DNA from: Candidatus Neomarinimicrobiota bacterium
Lineage (GTDB): Bacteria; Fidelibacterota; Fidelibacteria; Fidelibacterales; Fidelibacteraceae
DNA length: 64,000 nt
Reading direction: 5' to 3'
Assembly: GCA_021157965.1 (NCBI GenBank)
Contig: JAGGVO010000023.1
Location: 1-64,000 of the forward strand
The notes beneath the pieces are model-generated. The model saw only the letters and a program-made list of their open reading frames with translations, was not told the origin of the DNA and did not search any database. Below are positions 45,316-53,825 of the stretch, one piece after another. The number at the start of each line of letters is the position of its first letter. Positions within the stretch are counted from its first letter, which is position 1. A program made the position numbers and the translations under genes.

Positions 45316-48300
45316 TGTACAACCCTTTTTGCTGCAATACTCTGTTGCCAATTCTTAAGGTAAAGATATAAACACCGGCCGGTAAAGGAACACCGGCTTG
45401 TGTTATATCCCACTTAATACTGTGAGTTCCGGCTGCAAATACGCCGTGATGAATGATTTCTATCCGCTGCCCTATGATGTTGTATATGCTGATGGTCACT
45501 TCTTCTGACTGTCCCAGCGTGAATTTTAAATGAACAATATCCTTGAACGGATTCGGTTGAACCGGATGAAATTCATGCCCCTGTCCGCCCCTGCCGTCTC
45601 TATCAGCTGCTTCCAAAAGACCCACAATAAAATACCGGCTTTCAAAATTTGAGTTACTTCCCCATACAATATGTCCGTTTTTATCTTCTGCTGACACTTT
45701 CCAAAAATATTTTGTGTTATCTTCCAAATCATAATCATCGAACTTATATTGCGTTTCTTTGATGTCCCTGATAATATATGTATCCTCGTAAAAAGTACTG
45801 TCCGGAGATATATAGAGGGTATATGTTATCTCATCATTCAGGTCCGGATCAATACAGGCTGTCCATTTAAATTTCGGATTGACCTTCACGGTGTCCTGAC
45901 CTGCTTTGGGATGGAGCAAATAAAAGGGCAGTGGAATATCAGCATACATGTCCACCCCAAAGGGAATTGCCTTAGTCCAATGTCCCATCAGACTGTCCTC
46001 TGTTCTCAACCGAACCTGATAAATCCCCCGTGTGTTTTCCGGAAAAGAAAGATCGGAATTATTGAACTGTGATTGAAACGGGAGCAAAGGGAATAGGATT
46101 GTATCCTCTGAAGCAGGAAAGATAAAACGGATATCCATGAAGAGTTTTATCTGTTCTTCCGGAGGATCGGGTGAGCAAACAGAGCCAAAATGAAAAACCG
46201 GATTTGACTTCGTGATGATGCTGTCTGCCTGAATTGAAAAAGCATCGGGATTCAATACGGGTAATTCCGGTTTTTCATTTATCCAGAAGTAAACCGGATC
46301 AGTCCATTCGCTGAACGCTGATTTTGCGTCAAAACTCCGGATTTTTAATTCATATCTACCGTTTTCACGGAATGGGTATGCAGGTTTGATTTGTGATTCA
46401 CCAGGTTCTGTCAGGATATACTCAATGGTGTTTTTATCAACATCACGGATATTTAATTGATACCGGGTGGTGCCAGTATCCCCATCCGGATCAGGATCGT
46501 CCGAGGCTTTCCAGTGAAACAACGGATTCGTTGTATGTATGTTACACCTGTGACAGGGAAAATAGATCTCTGCCACCGGCTCGGGCGGATTGTTTTTTTT
46601 GTTTAATATAAATGTTCCTGTTTCGGATATATCGGACCGCAGCTGCTTTGTATCAACGGCCTGAACCCTGAAGTAATATCTTTGGTTATCCCGTAAACGA
46701 TGCCAGAAGGACAAGTAATTCAGCTGGACGAGCATTGTGTCGGGATTAGGTGTGTAAAAAAGTGTTTGCATGGGATCCCATCGATTAAATCCTGCTAATA
46801 AATGTGCATGGACCGGAAGGCGGGATTTAGTGAGGATTTCCCTGAGGATATTTTTCCGGAATAAAGAGTCTTCAGAAATCGTCAGAATGTATTTCAACGT
46901 ATCCAGCGGATCATGATCCTCACTGATATGCCAGGCAAGTCTTCCCGAAGGCAAAAGGATTTGATTATCCGGAGGATAGACAATACGAGGGGGAATATAA
47001 GGGGGCTCTTCAATACGATTGAGCGTGATTATACCCCGTATGCTTTGTTTTGAAAAATGTCCCGCAGCATCTTCTGCTTTGATAAAATAATGGTATGTAC
47101 CGTTTTCTTTTAATGTTTCAACAGGCACCGTATGACGGGCAGATTTTTCTTTAAAGTGATACCGCTCAGGATCCTCCTTCGATCGGTACCAGATATGATA
47201 AGTCATAGAATCCTTATCCGAATAATCATCATCTTCTGCATCCGGCCATTGGAGTATAAAAGATTCGTGAGTCACGATGTGATGTGTTTCCTCCGGGAGG
47301 AAAGGAGATGTCCAATATGGTGCCGTGTTTTCAAAATTGATATAAAAGGATCCGAACGTGGACCATGAACTAAAACCTCCCCATAAATCCTGTGCCCGTA
47401 CCCGCCAGAAAATCCGGTTGTCATCTGAAAAATAGTTTTTCAAAGAATCATTGATAAGATAGAAAGGAGTTAATGTTGTGAATTCAAAGGGCTGTGTAAA
47501 AATCGGGGTGGTGTCCATCTGGACTGAATAGAACACCCGGTCCCCATCAGCATCATACACGTTATCCCATCGGAGCCTGTCCCCGGGCGACAATTCAGTG
47601 ATGTCAAAAGGTTTTAACCCTTTTGGCGAGACGGGTGCCTTGTTTTTGCCCGTATTGTACACAAATGTTTGGGATGGGATGCCTTCTTGCAGGATACCTT
47701 CTAAATCCTCGGCGAATATCCGGACACGATATGTTTTATGGTTAATCAGTGTGGGTGTGATATCTGCAGAATGTTCCTGAAGGCTGGCATTTTCCGGAAT
47801 ATGGAGGATTTCCTGCTGAAGAGATGAGTCTTCGGTATCTTCAGTAAAAATGATGTACCGTAAAAGTGTATCCAAGGGATCGGGATCCGCAGAGCTTGTC
47901 CACCGTAACGGAGTCCCCGGAGTTAAAGTATCCGGAATATCATGAATAAAAAATTCTCCGGGTGGACTGTTCAGATGATCCAGTGTAAATGATACCGGAA
48001 TGGACCATAGGATTGATGTATCCGGCTCAGTCAGGCTGCCCACAAATAGATAATATGCCTTATTGTCTGCCAATCCACTTCGTAATATATAATCCCGCTC
48101 TCTGCCTGTGAGAATCCGCTGTAAATGGATAATATCCCCGAAAGGGTCCTGGCTGATCCTGATATACTGTTGATAAATCCGAAAGCTGTCAGGATAGGCC
48201 CACACAAGTTTATATGGGAGATATGAGATGATATCATTGTTGCCGGGGAGTAGGATCTCCGGCGGGTTTTGTGCATAAGCAGGTAATGTATCAACCATTA

Positions 48301-48349
48301 AAAGAAAAAAGGCGAACACGGTTGAAAGCTTCTTTATGTACTTCCACAT
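45308..48349 (-). CDS. Multi-FnIII secreted protein with C-terminal sorting domain
   Basis: 1013 residues. Signal peptide near FAFFLLMVDTLPAYA. About eight Ig/FnIII-like repeats of ~110 residues follow, each with a motif such as LRWTSSADPDPLDTLLRYII, HWKASDDPDPDGDTGTTRYQ or KWTACIDPDLNDEITYTLYI. The tail (about 928-1013) is a type A sorting domain: HPVQPNPFKDIVHLKF, TISIYNIIGQRIEI, PAGVYIFTLRIG, ending GLYIK. Probably cell-surface or extracellular, perhaps adhesive or a scaffold; no catalytic motif. The start ATG has no Shine-Dalgarno sequence and follows a TAAATTTTG box by four bases. Confidence 0.85.
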   Translation of the reverse strand: MWKYIKKLSTVFAFFLLMVDTLPAYAQNPPEILLPGNNDIISYLPYKLVWAYPDSFRIYQQYIRISQDPFGDIIHLQRILTGRERDYILRSGLADNKAYYLFVGSLTEPDTSILWSIPVSFTLDHLNSPPGEFFIHDIPDTLTPGTPLRWTSSADPDPLDTLLRYIIFTEDTEDSSLQQEILHIPENASLQEHSADITPTLINHKTYRVRIFAEDLEGILQEGIPSQTFVYNTGKNKAPVSPKGLKPFDITELSPGDRLRWDNVYDADGDRVFYSVQMDTTPIFTQPFEFTTLTPFYLINDSLKNYFSDDNRIFWRVRAQDLWGGFSSWSTFGSFYINFENTAPYWTSPFLPEETHHIVTHESFILQWPDAEDDDYSDKDSMTYHIWYRSKEDPERYHFKEKSARHTVPVETLKENGTYHYFIKAEDAAGHFSKQSIRGIITLNRIEEPPYIPPRIVYPPDNQILLPSGRLAWHISEDHDPLDTLKYILTISEDSLFRKNILREILTKSRLPVHAHLLAGFNRWDPMQTLFYTPNPDTMLVQLNYLSFWHRLRDNQRYYFRVQAVDTKQLRSDISETGTFILNKKNNPPEPVAEIYFPCHRCNIHTTNPLFHWKASDDPDPDGDTGTTRYQLNIRDVDKNTIEYILTEPGESQIKPAYPFRENGRYELKIRSFDAKSAFSEWTDPVYFWINEKPELPVLNPDAFSIQADSIITKSNPVFHFGSVCSPDPPEEQIKLFMDIRFIFPASEDTILFPLLPFQSQFNNSDLSFPENTRGIYQVRLRTEDSLMGHWTKAIPFGVDMYADIPLPFYLLHPKAGQDTVKVNPKFKWTACIDPDLNDEITYTLYISPDSTFYEDTYIIRDIKETQYKFDDYDLEDNTKYFWKVSAEDKNGHIVWGSNSNFESRYFIVGLLEAADRDGRGGQGHEFHPVQPNPFKDIVHLKFTLGQSEEVTISIYNIIGQRIEIIHHGVFAAGTHSIKWDITQAGVPLPAGVYIFTLRIGNRVLQQKGLYIK

Positions 48350-48353
48350 AGAA

Positions 48354-48365
48354 CAAAATTTAGGC
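48354..48365 (-). promoter_or_regulatory. Start-abutting box GCCTAAATTTTG of the FnIII gene
   Basis: On the minus strand GCCTAAATTTTG ends four bases before the ATG at 48349. It contains a -10-like TAAATT placed for transcription to begin at the start codon. It is the mirror of the element at 48473-48483 in front of the divergent aminotransferase gene. Confidence 0.45.
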
Positions 48366-48472
48366 GCTTCCTTTTTGAATTAAAAGTTGAATCAAAAGAA
48401 AGAGAATTTATATGGTTTTCCTGGCAGGTAATCTATAGAGAAATAAAATGTTTCGTCAGGTCTTTGATCTGT

Positions 48473-48483
48473 GCCTAAATTTG
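48473..48483 (+). promoter_or_regulatory. Start-abutting box GCCTAAATTTG of the aminotransferase gene
   Basis: GCCTAAATTTG ends four bases before the ATG at 48488, with no ribosome site. It contains TAAATT and also fits the Bacteroidetes TAnnTTTG -7 motif. The -35 region is poor. It forms an inverted pair with 48354-48365 at the other end of the divergent intergenic region. Confidence 0.45.
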
Positions 48484-48487
48484 CATC

Positions 48488-49636
48488 ATGAAAAAAACAT
48501 TAAAAGAATCGGGGACACTGGCTGTTTTTCATCAGATGAAAAAGCTGCGTTCCATGGGGAAGGATATTATCAATTTATGTGTGGGTGAACCGGATATCCC
48601 ACCATCTCAAGATATTGAAAGAGCTGCCTGTCAGTCAATTCAATCCCGGCAAATCAGGTACACTCCTTCTGAAGGGATTCCGGAACTGAGGGAAGCCGTA
48701 TCTGCTGTGATGCAACATGAAGGATGGGAAACTGACGGTAATAGAAATATTATCATTACTGCCGGAGCAAAACCGGCTCTTTTTACAGCACTACTGACTC
48801 TTGCAAAAAAAACCGACGAAGTCCTTATCCCCGTCCCCTATTATCCATCCTATTTCCCTATGATTCGCTATGCCGGGGCAAAGCCGGTCTATGTCCCAGG
48901 AAACCCGGAGAAAGGATATAAAACAGGACCGGAGGAGCTTCAACCTTATCTCACAACCAACAGCCGCTTTTTTATTTTAAACTCCCCGGTGAATCCTACC
49001 GGGAGTGTCTATTCACCGGAAGAACTCCGGGGATTACTGAGCTTTTTAAAGAAAAACTGTATATTGTGCATCCTGGATGATGTGTACCGTCATTTTATCT
49101 ATGACAATACCGTAAAAGAGGAAATCTCCCGGATTCTGAAGCCGTTTCGCCAATCCATAATCCTCGTTCGCAGTTTCAGCAAGGAATTTGCCATGACCGG
49201 TTGGCGTATCGGATATACTGTGGCAGAGGATGAATATATATTACCCATGAAGATCGTGCAGGGACACATGATCGGCAATGCCCAGACCGCTTCCCAGTTT
49301 GCGGCTTTGAAAGCCCTTCAAGACCCTGAAAAATACGCTTTGCCTCTTGATGTCTTTGTTTCCAGGCGGAATGAAGTATTGCAGGCTTTAAGTCATGTGG
49401 AAAATCTCTCCTTTATTCATCCTGCCGGAGCATTTTATGTTTTTGCTGATATCCGAAGTATCTATCCCGGGATAAGCGATGAAGTGTTAAGTTCTCACCT
49501 GATGGAAAAATTCGGCGTTGCTGTTACACCGGGCAGTGCTTTCGGACTGAAAGGTTTTATCAGGATCTCATATGCAGATGGCAGCCGCCTTCACGATGGG
49601 CTGCAAAGACTTGTCACTGGTCTTTCTTCACGATAA
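48488..49636 (+). CDS. PLP-dependent class I/II aminotransferase
   Basis: 382 residues. Typical fold-type I features: INLCVGEPDIPPS near the N-terminus, YPSYFPMIRYAGAKPVYV, NSPVNPTGSVYSPEEL with the conserved Asn, ILDDVYRHFIYDN with Asp, and the PLP Lys in SFSKEFAMTGWRIGY near residue 235. The final Arg region is KGFIRISYADG. Substrate (aspartate, aromatic or other) cannot be fixed by eye. The stop overlaps mutY by nine bases, convergent. No Shine-Dalgarno sequence. Confidence 0.92.
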   Translation: MKKTLKESGTLAVFHQMKKLRSMGKDIINLCVGEPDIPPSQDIERAACQSIQSRQIRYTPSEGIPELREAVSAVMQHEGWETDGNRNIIITAGAKPALFTALLTLAKKTDEVLIPVPYYPSYFPMIRYAGAKPVYVPGNPEKGYKTGPEELQPYLTTNSRFFILNSPVNPTGSVYSPEELRGLLSFLKKNCILCILDDVYRHFIYDNTVKEEISRILKPFRQSIILVRSFSKEFAMTGWRIGYTVAEDEYILPMKIVQGHMIGNAQTASQFAALKALQDPEKYALPLDVFVSRRNEVLQALSHVENLSFIHPAGAFYVFADIRSIYPGISDEVLSSHLMEKFGVAVTPGSAFGLKGFIRISYADGSRLHDGLQRLVTGLSSR

Positions 49637-50680
49637 GAAGCCTGCGATTTTCATGGCTTTTATGTGAACTTTCGGGCGTGGATATGTTTTTAAATCTTTT
49701 GGATTGACCCATCTGAATTCATCCCAGTAATCATTCCACCAATCACTGTGCAAGGTCGCATCATACAATTCAAAGATGACTTTAAAATGGGAATAGGTGT
49801 GCTCCGCTTTGACCAGATAAGAGCGATCCAGTAAAAGATCATTAGCCATGGTGAAGTCTGCCAGAGGCTGCTCATCATACAGGGTGTTGGGTAATTCCCA
49901 CAATCCCGGAAGAAGCCCCGTCTCACGCCGTCGGACCAGTAAAATTTCTTTTTGAGAATTTTGAATAATAAATATCGCTCCTTCACGTACAGGAATCTTT
50001 TTACGGTCCGGCTTGACGGGAAAGTCTGCCAAACAATTATGTAGTCGGGCTTCACAAAAGGATTGCAGAGGACAGTTTGAACAGGAGGGGTTTGGAGTAC
50101 AGACCAGGGCTCCCAATTCCATCCAGGCCTGGTTAACCCGGCGGGGTGACTCCCATGCCAGGGATTGATTGACGAGATCTGTCACTGTTGCTTTAAACCG
50201 GGCTGAGGATGTTACGTTTCCGATCCGGTAGAGTCTGGCCATCACCCGGCTGACATTACCATCCACCACACCGTATGGTTGATTATAGGCAATGCTGGCA
50301 ATGGCGGCTGAAGTGTAAGGACCTATGCCGGGGATTTTAAGCAGATTATTCCGGTTTTTAGGAAACTCCCCGCCTAAAACGTTTTCAATGTAGATGGCAC
50401 CTTTGTAGAGATTCCTGGCACGGGTGTAGTATCCCAGTCCTTCCCACATTTTTAGAATATCCTGCAACGATGCCTGTGCGACATCGGATACATGTGGAAA
50501 TTTATTCATCCAGCGCTGATAATAAGGGATAACCGTTGAAACTTGGGTTTGTTGAAGCATGATTTCGCTGATCCATATTTTGTAAGGATCCGTTTCACCC
50601 CGCCAGGGCATAACCCGCTTTGCACGATGGAACCAGTCAACTAAAGAATGCACCTTTTCCGGTGTCATACTGTATGTCAT
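49628..50680 (-). CDS. mutY: A/G-specific adenine glycosylase
   Basis: Removes adenine mispaired with 8-oxoguanine. 350 residues (350 in E. coli). Helix-hairpin-helix LLKIPGIGPYTSAAIAS with catalytic Asp in VVDGNVSRVMAR, the cluster motif C-x6-C-x2-C-x5-C (CTPNPSCSNCPLQSFC), and a C-terminal NUDIX-like domain (REILLVRRRETGLLPGLWELP). I prefer ATG 50680, which has GGAG at good spacing and overlaps the PAP2 stop by ATGA, over an upstream GTG at 50692. Confidence 0.95.
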   Translation of the reverse strand: MTYSMTPEKVHSLVDWFHRAKRVMPWRGETDPYKIWISEIMLQQTQVSTVIPYYQRWMNKFPHVSDVAQASLQDILKMWEGLGYYTRARNLYKGAIYIENVLGGEFPKNRNNLLKIPGIGPYTSAAIASIAYNQPYGVVDGNVSRVMARLYRIGNVTSSARFKATVTDLVNQSLAWESPRRVNQAWMELGALVCTPNPSCSNCPLQSFCEARLHNCLADFPVKPDRKKIPVREGAIFIIQNSQKEILLVRRRETGLLPGLWELPNTLYDEQPLADFTMANDLLLDRSYLVKAEHTYSHFKVIFELYDATLHSDWWNDYWDEFRWVNPKDLKTYPRPKVHIKAMKIAGFLS

Positions 50681-51405
50681 TTGCGACTCCACCGGGCAGT
50701 GGAAAAACGGAACTCTACAATCGGTAGCATCAGAGGTACTACATCTGCTTTATCATTCTTCTCTTCTTCGGAAAGGTATAGAGCCCGTGCAGTTACTGTT
50801 CCCAGAACGGCACCAAACAGGACGTCCACAGGCCAGTGGCGTTTGTCATTAACCCGGGACAAGGCAGTCAACGCAGCGAAAGCATACATGGGGGCCCCGA
50901 CTGTGGTGCCGTGCCAGTTGTACATCAGTGTAGCTGTGGTAAAAGCTATGGACGAGTGACCGGAAGGAAAAGATAGGGGGGTCCCGTCAGGCCGAATCCG
51001 TCCAATACTCCATTTCAGAGCATAAGTAAATCCCAGATTTATGGCATGTGCAGCAACCATGTGACGGAGAGGTTTGTAATAATGGTCATGTTTCATCCCT
51101 TCAGCCAGCGCTCCTGCTGCTGAAACCGGAAGAAACCAGAAATCCGTAATATACCGGTCACAAAAATGAGAAACACTTTCAGGCAGAAAGGGTTCGGTAT
51201 ATAAGTGGTCCCTTAAAGATTTTTCGAGAGGGTTCATCGCCAATGAAAGAATCGCCCCGCCTGCCAGAACCGGAAAGACAAATGAAGGTTCAGCAGCTCC
51301 CGGAATGACTTCAAAAAGATATTCTTTGTTGCTTACTTCTCCTTTAAGGGAAATGACATGAAAGCACAATAAACATATCAGGAGATTTGAAATAAACTTT
51401 TTCAT
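50677..51405 (-). CDS. PAP2-family membrane phosphatase
   Basis: 242 residues. Signal/membrane start (FISNLLICLLCFHVISLKG), later helices, and the PAP2 triad motifs KWSIGRIRPDG (KxxxxxxRP), PSGHSS near residue 150, and SRVNDKRHWPVDVLFG (SRxxxxxHxxxD). Such enzymes dephosphorylate lipid phosphates, for example undecaprenyl diphosphate, linking it to UppS. Cotranscribed with mutY. Start is five bases from a -10 box with no ribosome site. Confidence 0.92.
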   Translation of the reverse strand: MKKFISNLLICLLCFHVISLKGEVSNKEYLFEVIPGAAEPSFVFPVLAGGAILSLAMNPLEKSLRDHLYTEPFLPESVSHFCDRYITDFWFLPVSAAGALAEGMKHDHYYKPLRHMVAAHAINLGFTYALKWSIGRIRPDGTPLSFPSGHSSIAFTTATLMYNWHGTTVGAPMYAFAALTALSRVNDKRHWPVDVLFGAVLGTVTARALYLSEEEKNDKADVVPLMLPIVEFRFSTARWSRK

Positions 51406-51410
51406 GAAGA

Positions 51411-51439
51411 ATCTTAAACAAAATCTTAAGGAATATCAA
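51411..51439 (-). promoter_or_regulatory. Promoter abutting the PAP2 start (leaderless-type)
   Basis: On the minus strand: TTGATA (51439-51434), 17-bp spacer, TAAGAT (51416-51411), then five bases (TCTTC) and ATG at 51405. The best example of the start-abutting arrangement, because both boxes and the spacing are good. Confidence 0.6.
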
Positions 51440-51460
51440 GTTCAGGCAATCAGCTAATTC

Positions 51461-51489
51461 TTGATATTTAACTTTGTCCTGGGTAATAT
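51461..51489 (+). promoter_or_regulatory. Promoter of the CNNM/CorC-type gene
   Basis: TTGATA (51461-51466), 17-bp spacer, TAATAT (51484-51489). The expected start near 51496 leaves about 13 bases before the ATG at 51509, with no Shine-Dalgarno sequence. Its -35 and that of the divergent PAP2 promoter lie in the two arms of a perfect 9-bp inverted repeat (51432-51440 and 51460-51468). Confidence 0.55.
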
Positions 51490-51508
51490 AGATGAATGGT
51501 AAAACGAT

Positions 51509-52735
51509 ATGTACATGCAGATTGAACTTATTTTCATACTGGTTGGAATCCTTTTTTCTGCTTATTTCAGTTCGGCCGAGCTTTCCTTTATGGCTGCCAA
51601 TCCGGTTAAAATCCGGATTTGGGCCGACAGCGGGAAGAAAAACGCCAAACGGACGATGCATTATCTGAAAAACCGTGAAGATATTTTAACCATGATTTTA
51701 GTGGGGAATAATCTTGCCAACATCCTTGCTACATCCTATGCAACTCTCTATTTTCTTACACTTGAACTTTTCTCTGAAATTCAGATTGTATTGATCGTTT
51801 CCCTCATGATTCTGATTTTCGGGGAACTGATTCCAAAAGCCATTGTCCGGGAAATTCCGAATCAGGCGGTGATCTTTTTTGCTTTGACGATCCGGTGGAT
51901 CCGGATTCTGCTGTTCCCCGTGACATGGCCCGTGCAGAAAATCATTCAAGGTATTCTTTTCCTGGCTAAAAGCCATCCGGAAGAAATCAGAGCTGTGATT
52001 ACCCGGGATGAATTCGGCAGAAGTATCTCCCTGAGTCACAAATCCGGTATAATTGATGAACGGGAAAAGGAATATATCAATAATGTTATTGATTTTTCTC
52101 ACAGGACTGCCGGGGAAATACAAACACCCCGGCCGGATGTAGTCGGACTCCCGGTAACCGCTGATATCGAAGAAGCAAGGCCCCTTTTTATCCAGTCTGG
52201 TTTTTCAAAATTGCTCATCTGGTCCGATACCATCGATGAAATCATCGGTTTCATTGTTATTCATGACCTGCTTCAAAACCCCAAAACAATCAAGGAAATT
52301 GTCCGTCCCATCAAGGTCTATCCCGAATCCAAACCGGTCTTTGAATTGCTCAGGGAATTTCAGGAAAACAATATAAGCATCGCCGCCGTTGTGAATGAAT
52401 ATGGCAGCACCTCCGGAATTGTGACCATGGAAGATCTGGTGGAGGAAATTTTTGGTGAATTTGAGGATGAATACGATGAAAACCACAATACTATAAAAAT
52501 GCTTTCCAATGGTGATCTCATTATGGGTGGACGGGCAAGTGTTGAAGAATTGAATAAATCATATAATCTGGGAATTCCCGACGGGGATTATGAAACCATT
52601 GCCGGTTATATTCTTGAAAATACCGACCATTTCCCCGTTAAAAATGAAAAAATGATTATCGGCAGACTGGAATTCACAATCCTCAGGGCATCGGCAAAAA
52701 GTATCGATTACCTGAAAATACATACCTTAACATGA
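51509..52735 (+). CDS. CNNM/CorC (hemolysin C) family membrane protein
   Basis: 408 residues. N-terminal DUF21 (CNNM) domain with four helices (IFILVGILFSAYFSSAELSF, ILTMILVGNNLANILATS, LIVSLMILIFGELIPKAI). Then a CBS pair (about 200-330; HDLLQNPKTIKEIVRPIKV and AAVVNEYGSTSGIVTMEDLVEEIFGEFEDEYD) and a CorC_HlyC domain at the C-terminus. Family members take part in Mg2+/Co2+ efflux or homeostasis. The start could be ATG 51509 or 51515. Overlaps the LptF/LptG-like gene by ATGA. Confidence 0.93.
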   Translation: MYMQIELIFILVGILFSAYFSSAELSFMAANPVKIRIWADSGKKNAKRTMHYLKNREDILTMILVGNNLANILATSYATLYFLTLELFSEIQIVLIVSLMILIFGELIPKAIVREIPNQAVIFFALTIRWIRILLFPVTWPVQKIIQGILFLAKSHPEEIRAVITRDEFGRSISLSHKSGIIDEREKEYINNVIDFSHRTAGEIQTPRPDVVGLPVTADIEEARPLFIQSGFSKLLIWSDTIDEIIGFIVIHDLLQNPKTIKEIVRPIKVYPESKPVFELLREFQENNISIAAVVNEYGSTSGIVTMEDLVEEIFGEFEDEYDENHNTIKMLSNGDLIMGGRASVEELNKSYNLGIPDGDYETIAGYILENTDHFPVKNEKMIIGRLEFTILRASAKSIDYLKIHTLT

Positions 52736-53820
52736 AAATTATTCGCCTTTTAGACTGGTACCTGCTTAAACGGTTTTTTGTATTCTTTTTTGCCGCATTG
52801 CTTATTTTTTTAAGTGTATTCCTGGTGGTTGACCTGGTGGAAAATGTGGACAGTTTTATTGATAACAACATGAATCTTAGGGCTGTTTTGCTCTATTATA
52901 TAAATATCTTTCCTTTTTTTATTCATATAGCCATCCCCATGTCCGCCCTGCTGGCTGTTGTTTTTAACCTGGGTAAATTGAACAAACTTAATGAACTGAC
53001 GGCTATGAAAGCATCAGGAATCAGTTTGTATCGGATTGCTCTCCCATTTCTTGTTTTGGGATTTTTCTTAAGTTATGCCAGTTTCCTCTTTGAAGATTCA
53101 GTAGTGGTACCGTCTAATCAACGGCTTTATGAAATCAAGCGGGATTATATGTCTAAACGCAGATCTACAGACCGGAGGCTTCGAAACCATATTTTCCTGC
53201 AGCTGGAAAACGGAAAGGTGCTTAATATCCGAACCTATGATACGTCAACAGACCGGGGACAGCACGCCAGCCTGCAGATATTTAAACAAGGTGAACTGAA
53301 AGAACGTTTGGATGCCCGGAATATTATTTGGCATAAGGGAAACTGGCTACTGACCGGTGTTGAGAAACGTGTCATGAAAGACGGGTACATTCGTGATTAT
53401 ACTTATCTGGATACGGTTATTGCCGAGATTGCCCTTACCCCGCTGGAAGTATCCCAAAAAAATCTGGATCCGGAAAATATGACCTGGGATCAACTAAGGG
53501 ATTTTATCGGAAAAATTCATGCTCTTGGACTCAATGATACCAAATGGCTTGTCAATTTGAATTTCAAAGGTGCCATGAATTTCACACCCTTTATTTTAAT
53601 TTTATTCGGGATTCCCCTGGTTTCATATCAAAACCGAAGCCGTGGTTTGGGGCCTGGAATCGGAATAAGCCTGATGGTGATTTTTATTTATGTAACTGTG
53701 TTGAAACTTGGGCAAACCATCGGCTATACCGGCCTGATTTCACCGTTTTGGTCTGTATGGCTGCCCAATGTCATCTTCATGGTTTTGGGATCCTTGCTGT
53801 TGATTAAAGCCAGAAAATAA
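52732..53820 (+). CDS. LptF/LptG (YjgP/YjgQ) family lipopolysaccharide export permease
   Basis: 362 residues (E. coli LptF 366, LptG 360). N-terminal LLDWYLLKRFFVFFFAALLIFLSVFLVVDLVENVD, helix bundle to about 120, a periplasmic jellyroll-like part (about 130-265), and three C-terminal helices with FKGAMNFTPFILILFGIPLVS and GPGIGISLMVIFIYV. Extracts LPS from the inner membrane with LptB. Only one such gene is here, so the partner subunit and LptB must be elsewhere. Confidence 0.93.
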   Translation: MKIIRLLDWYLLKRFFVFFFAALLIFLSVFLVVDLVENVDSFIDNNMNLRAVLLYYINIFPFFIHIAIPMSALLAVVFNLGKLNKLNELTAMKASGISLYRIALPFLVLGFFLSYASFLFEDSVVVPSNQRLYEIKRDYMSKRRSTDRRLRNHIFLQLENGKVLNIRTYDTSTDRGQHASLQIFKQGELKERLDARNIIWHKGNWLLTGVEKRVMKDGYIRDYTYLDTVIAEIALTPLEVSQKNLDPENMTWDQLRDFIGKIHALGLNDTKWLVNLNFKGAMNFTPFILILFGIPLVSYQNRSRGLGPGIGISLMVIFIYVTVLKLGQTIGYTGLISPFWSVWLPNVIFMVLGSLLLIKARK

Positions 53821-53825
53821 GAATC

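Noticed and set aside
51469-51476. Exact Bacteroidetes TAnnTTTG element (TAACTTTG) before the CNNM/CorC gene
   Set aside because: No TTG partner lies at 19-21 bases, and it falls within the spacer of a better TTGATA-17-TAATAT promoter.
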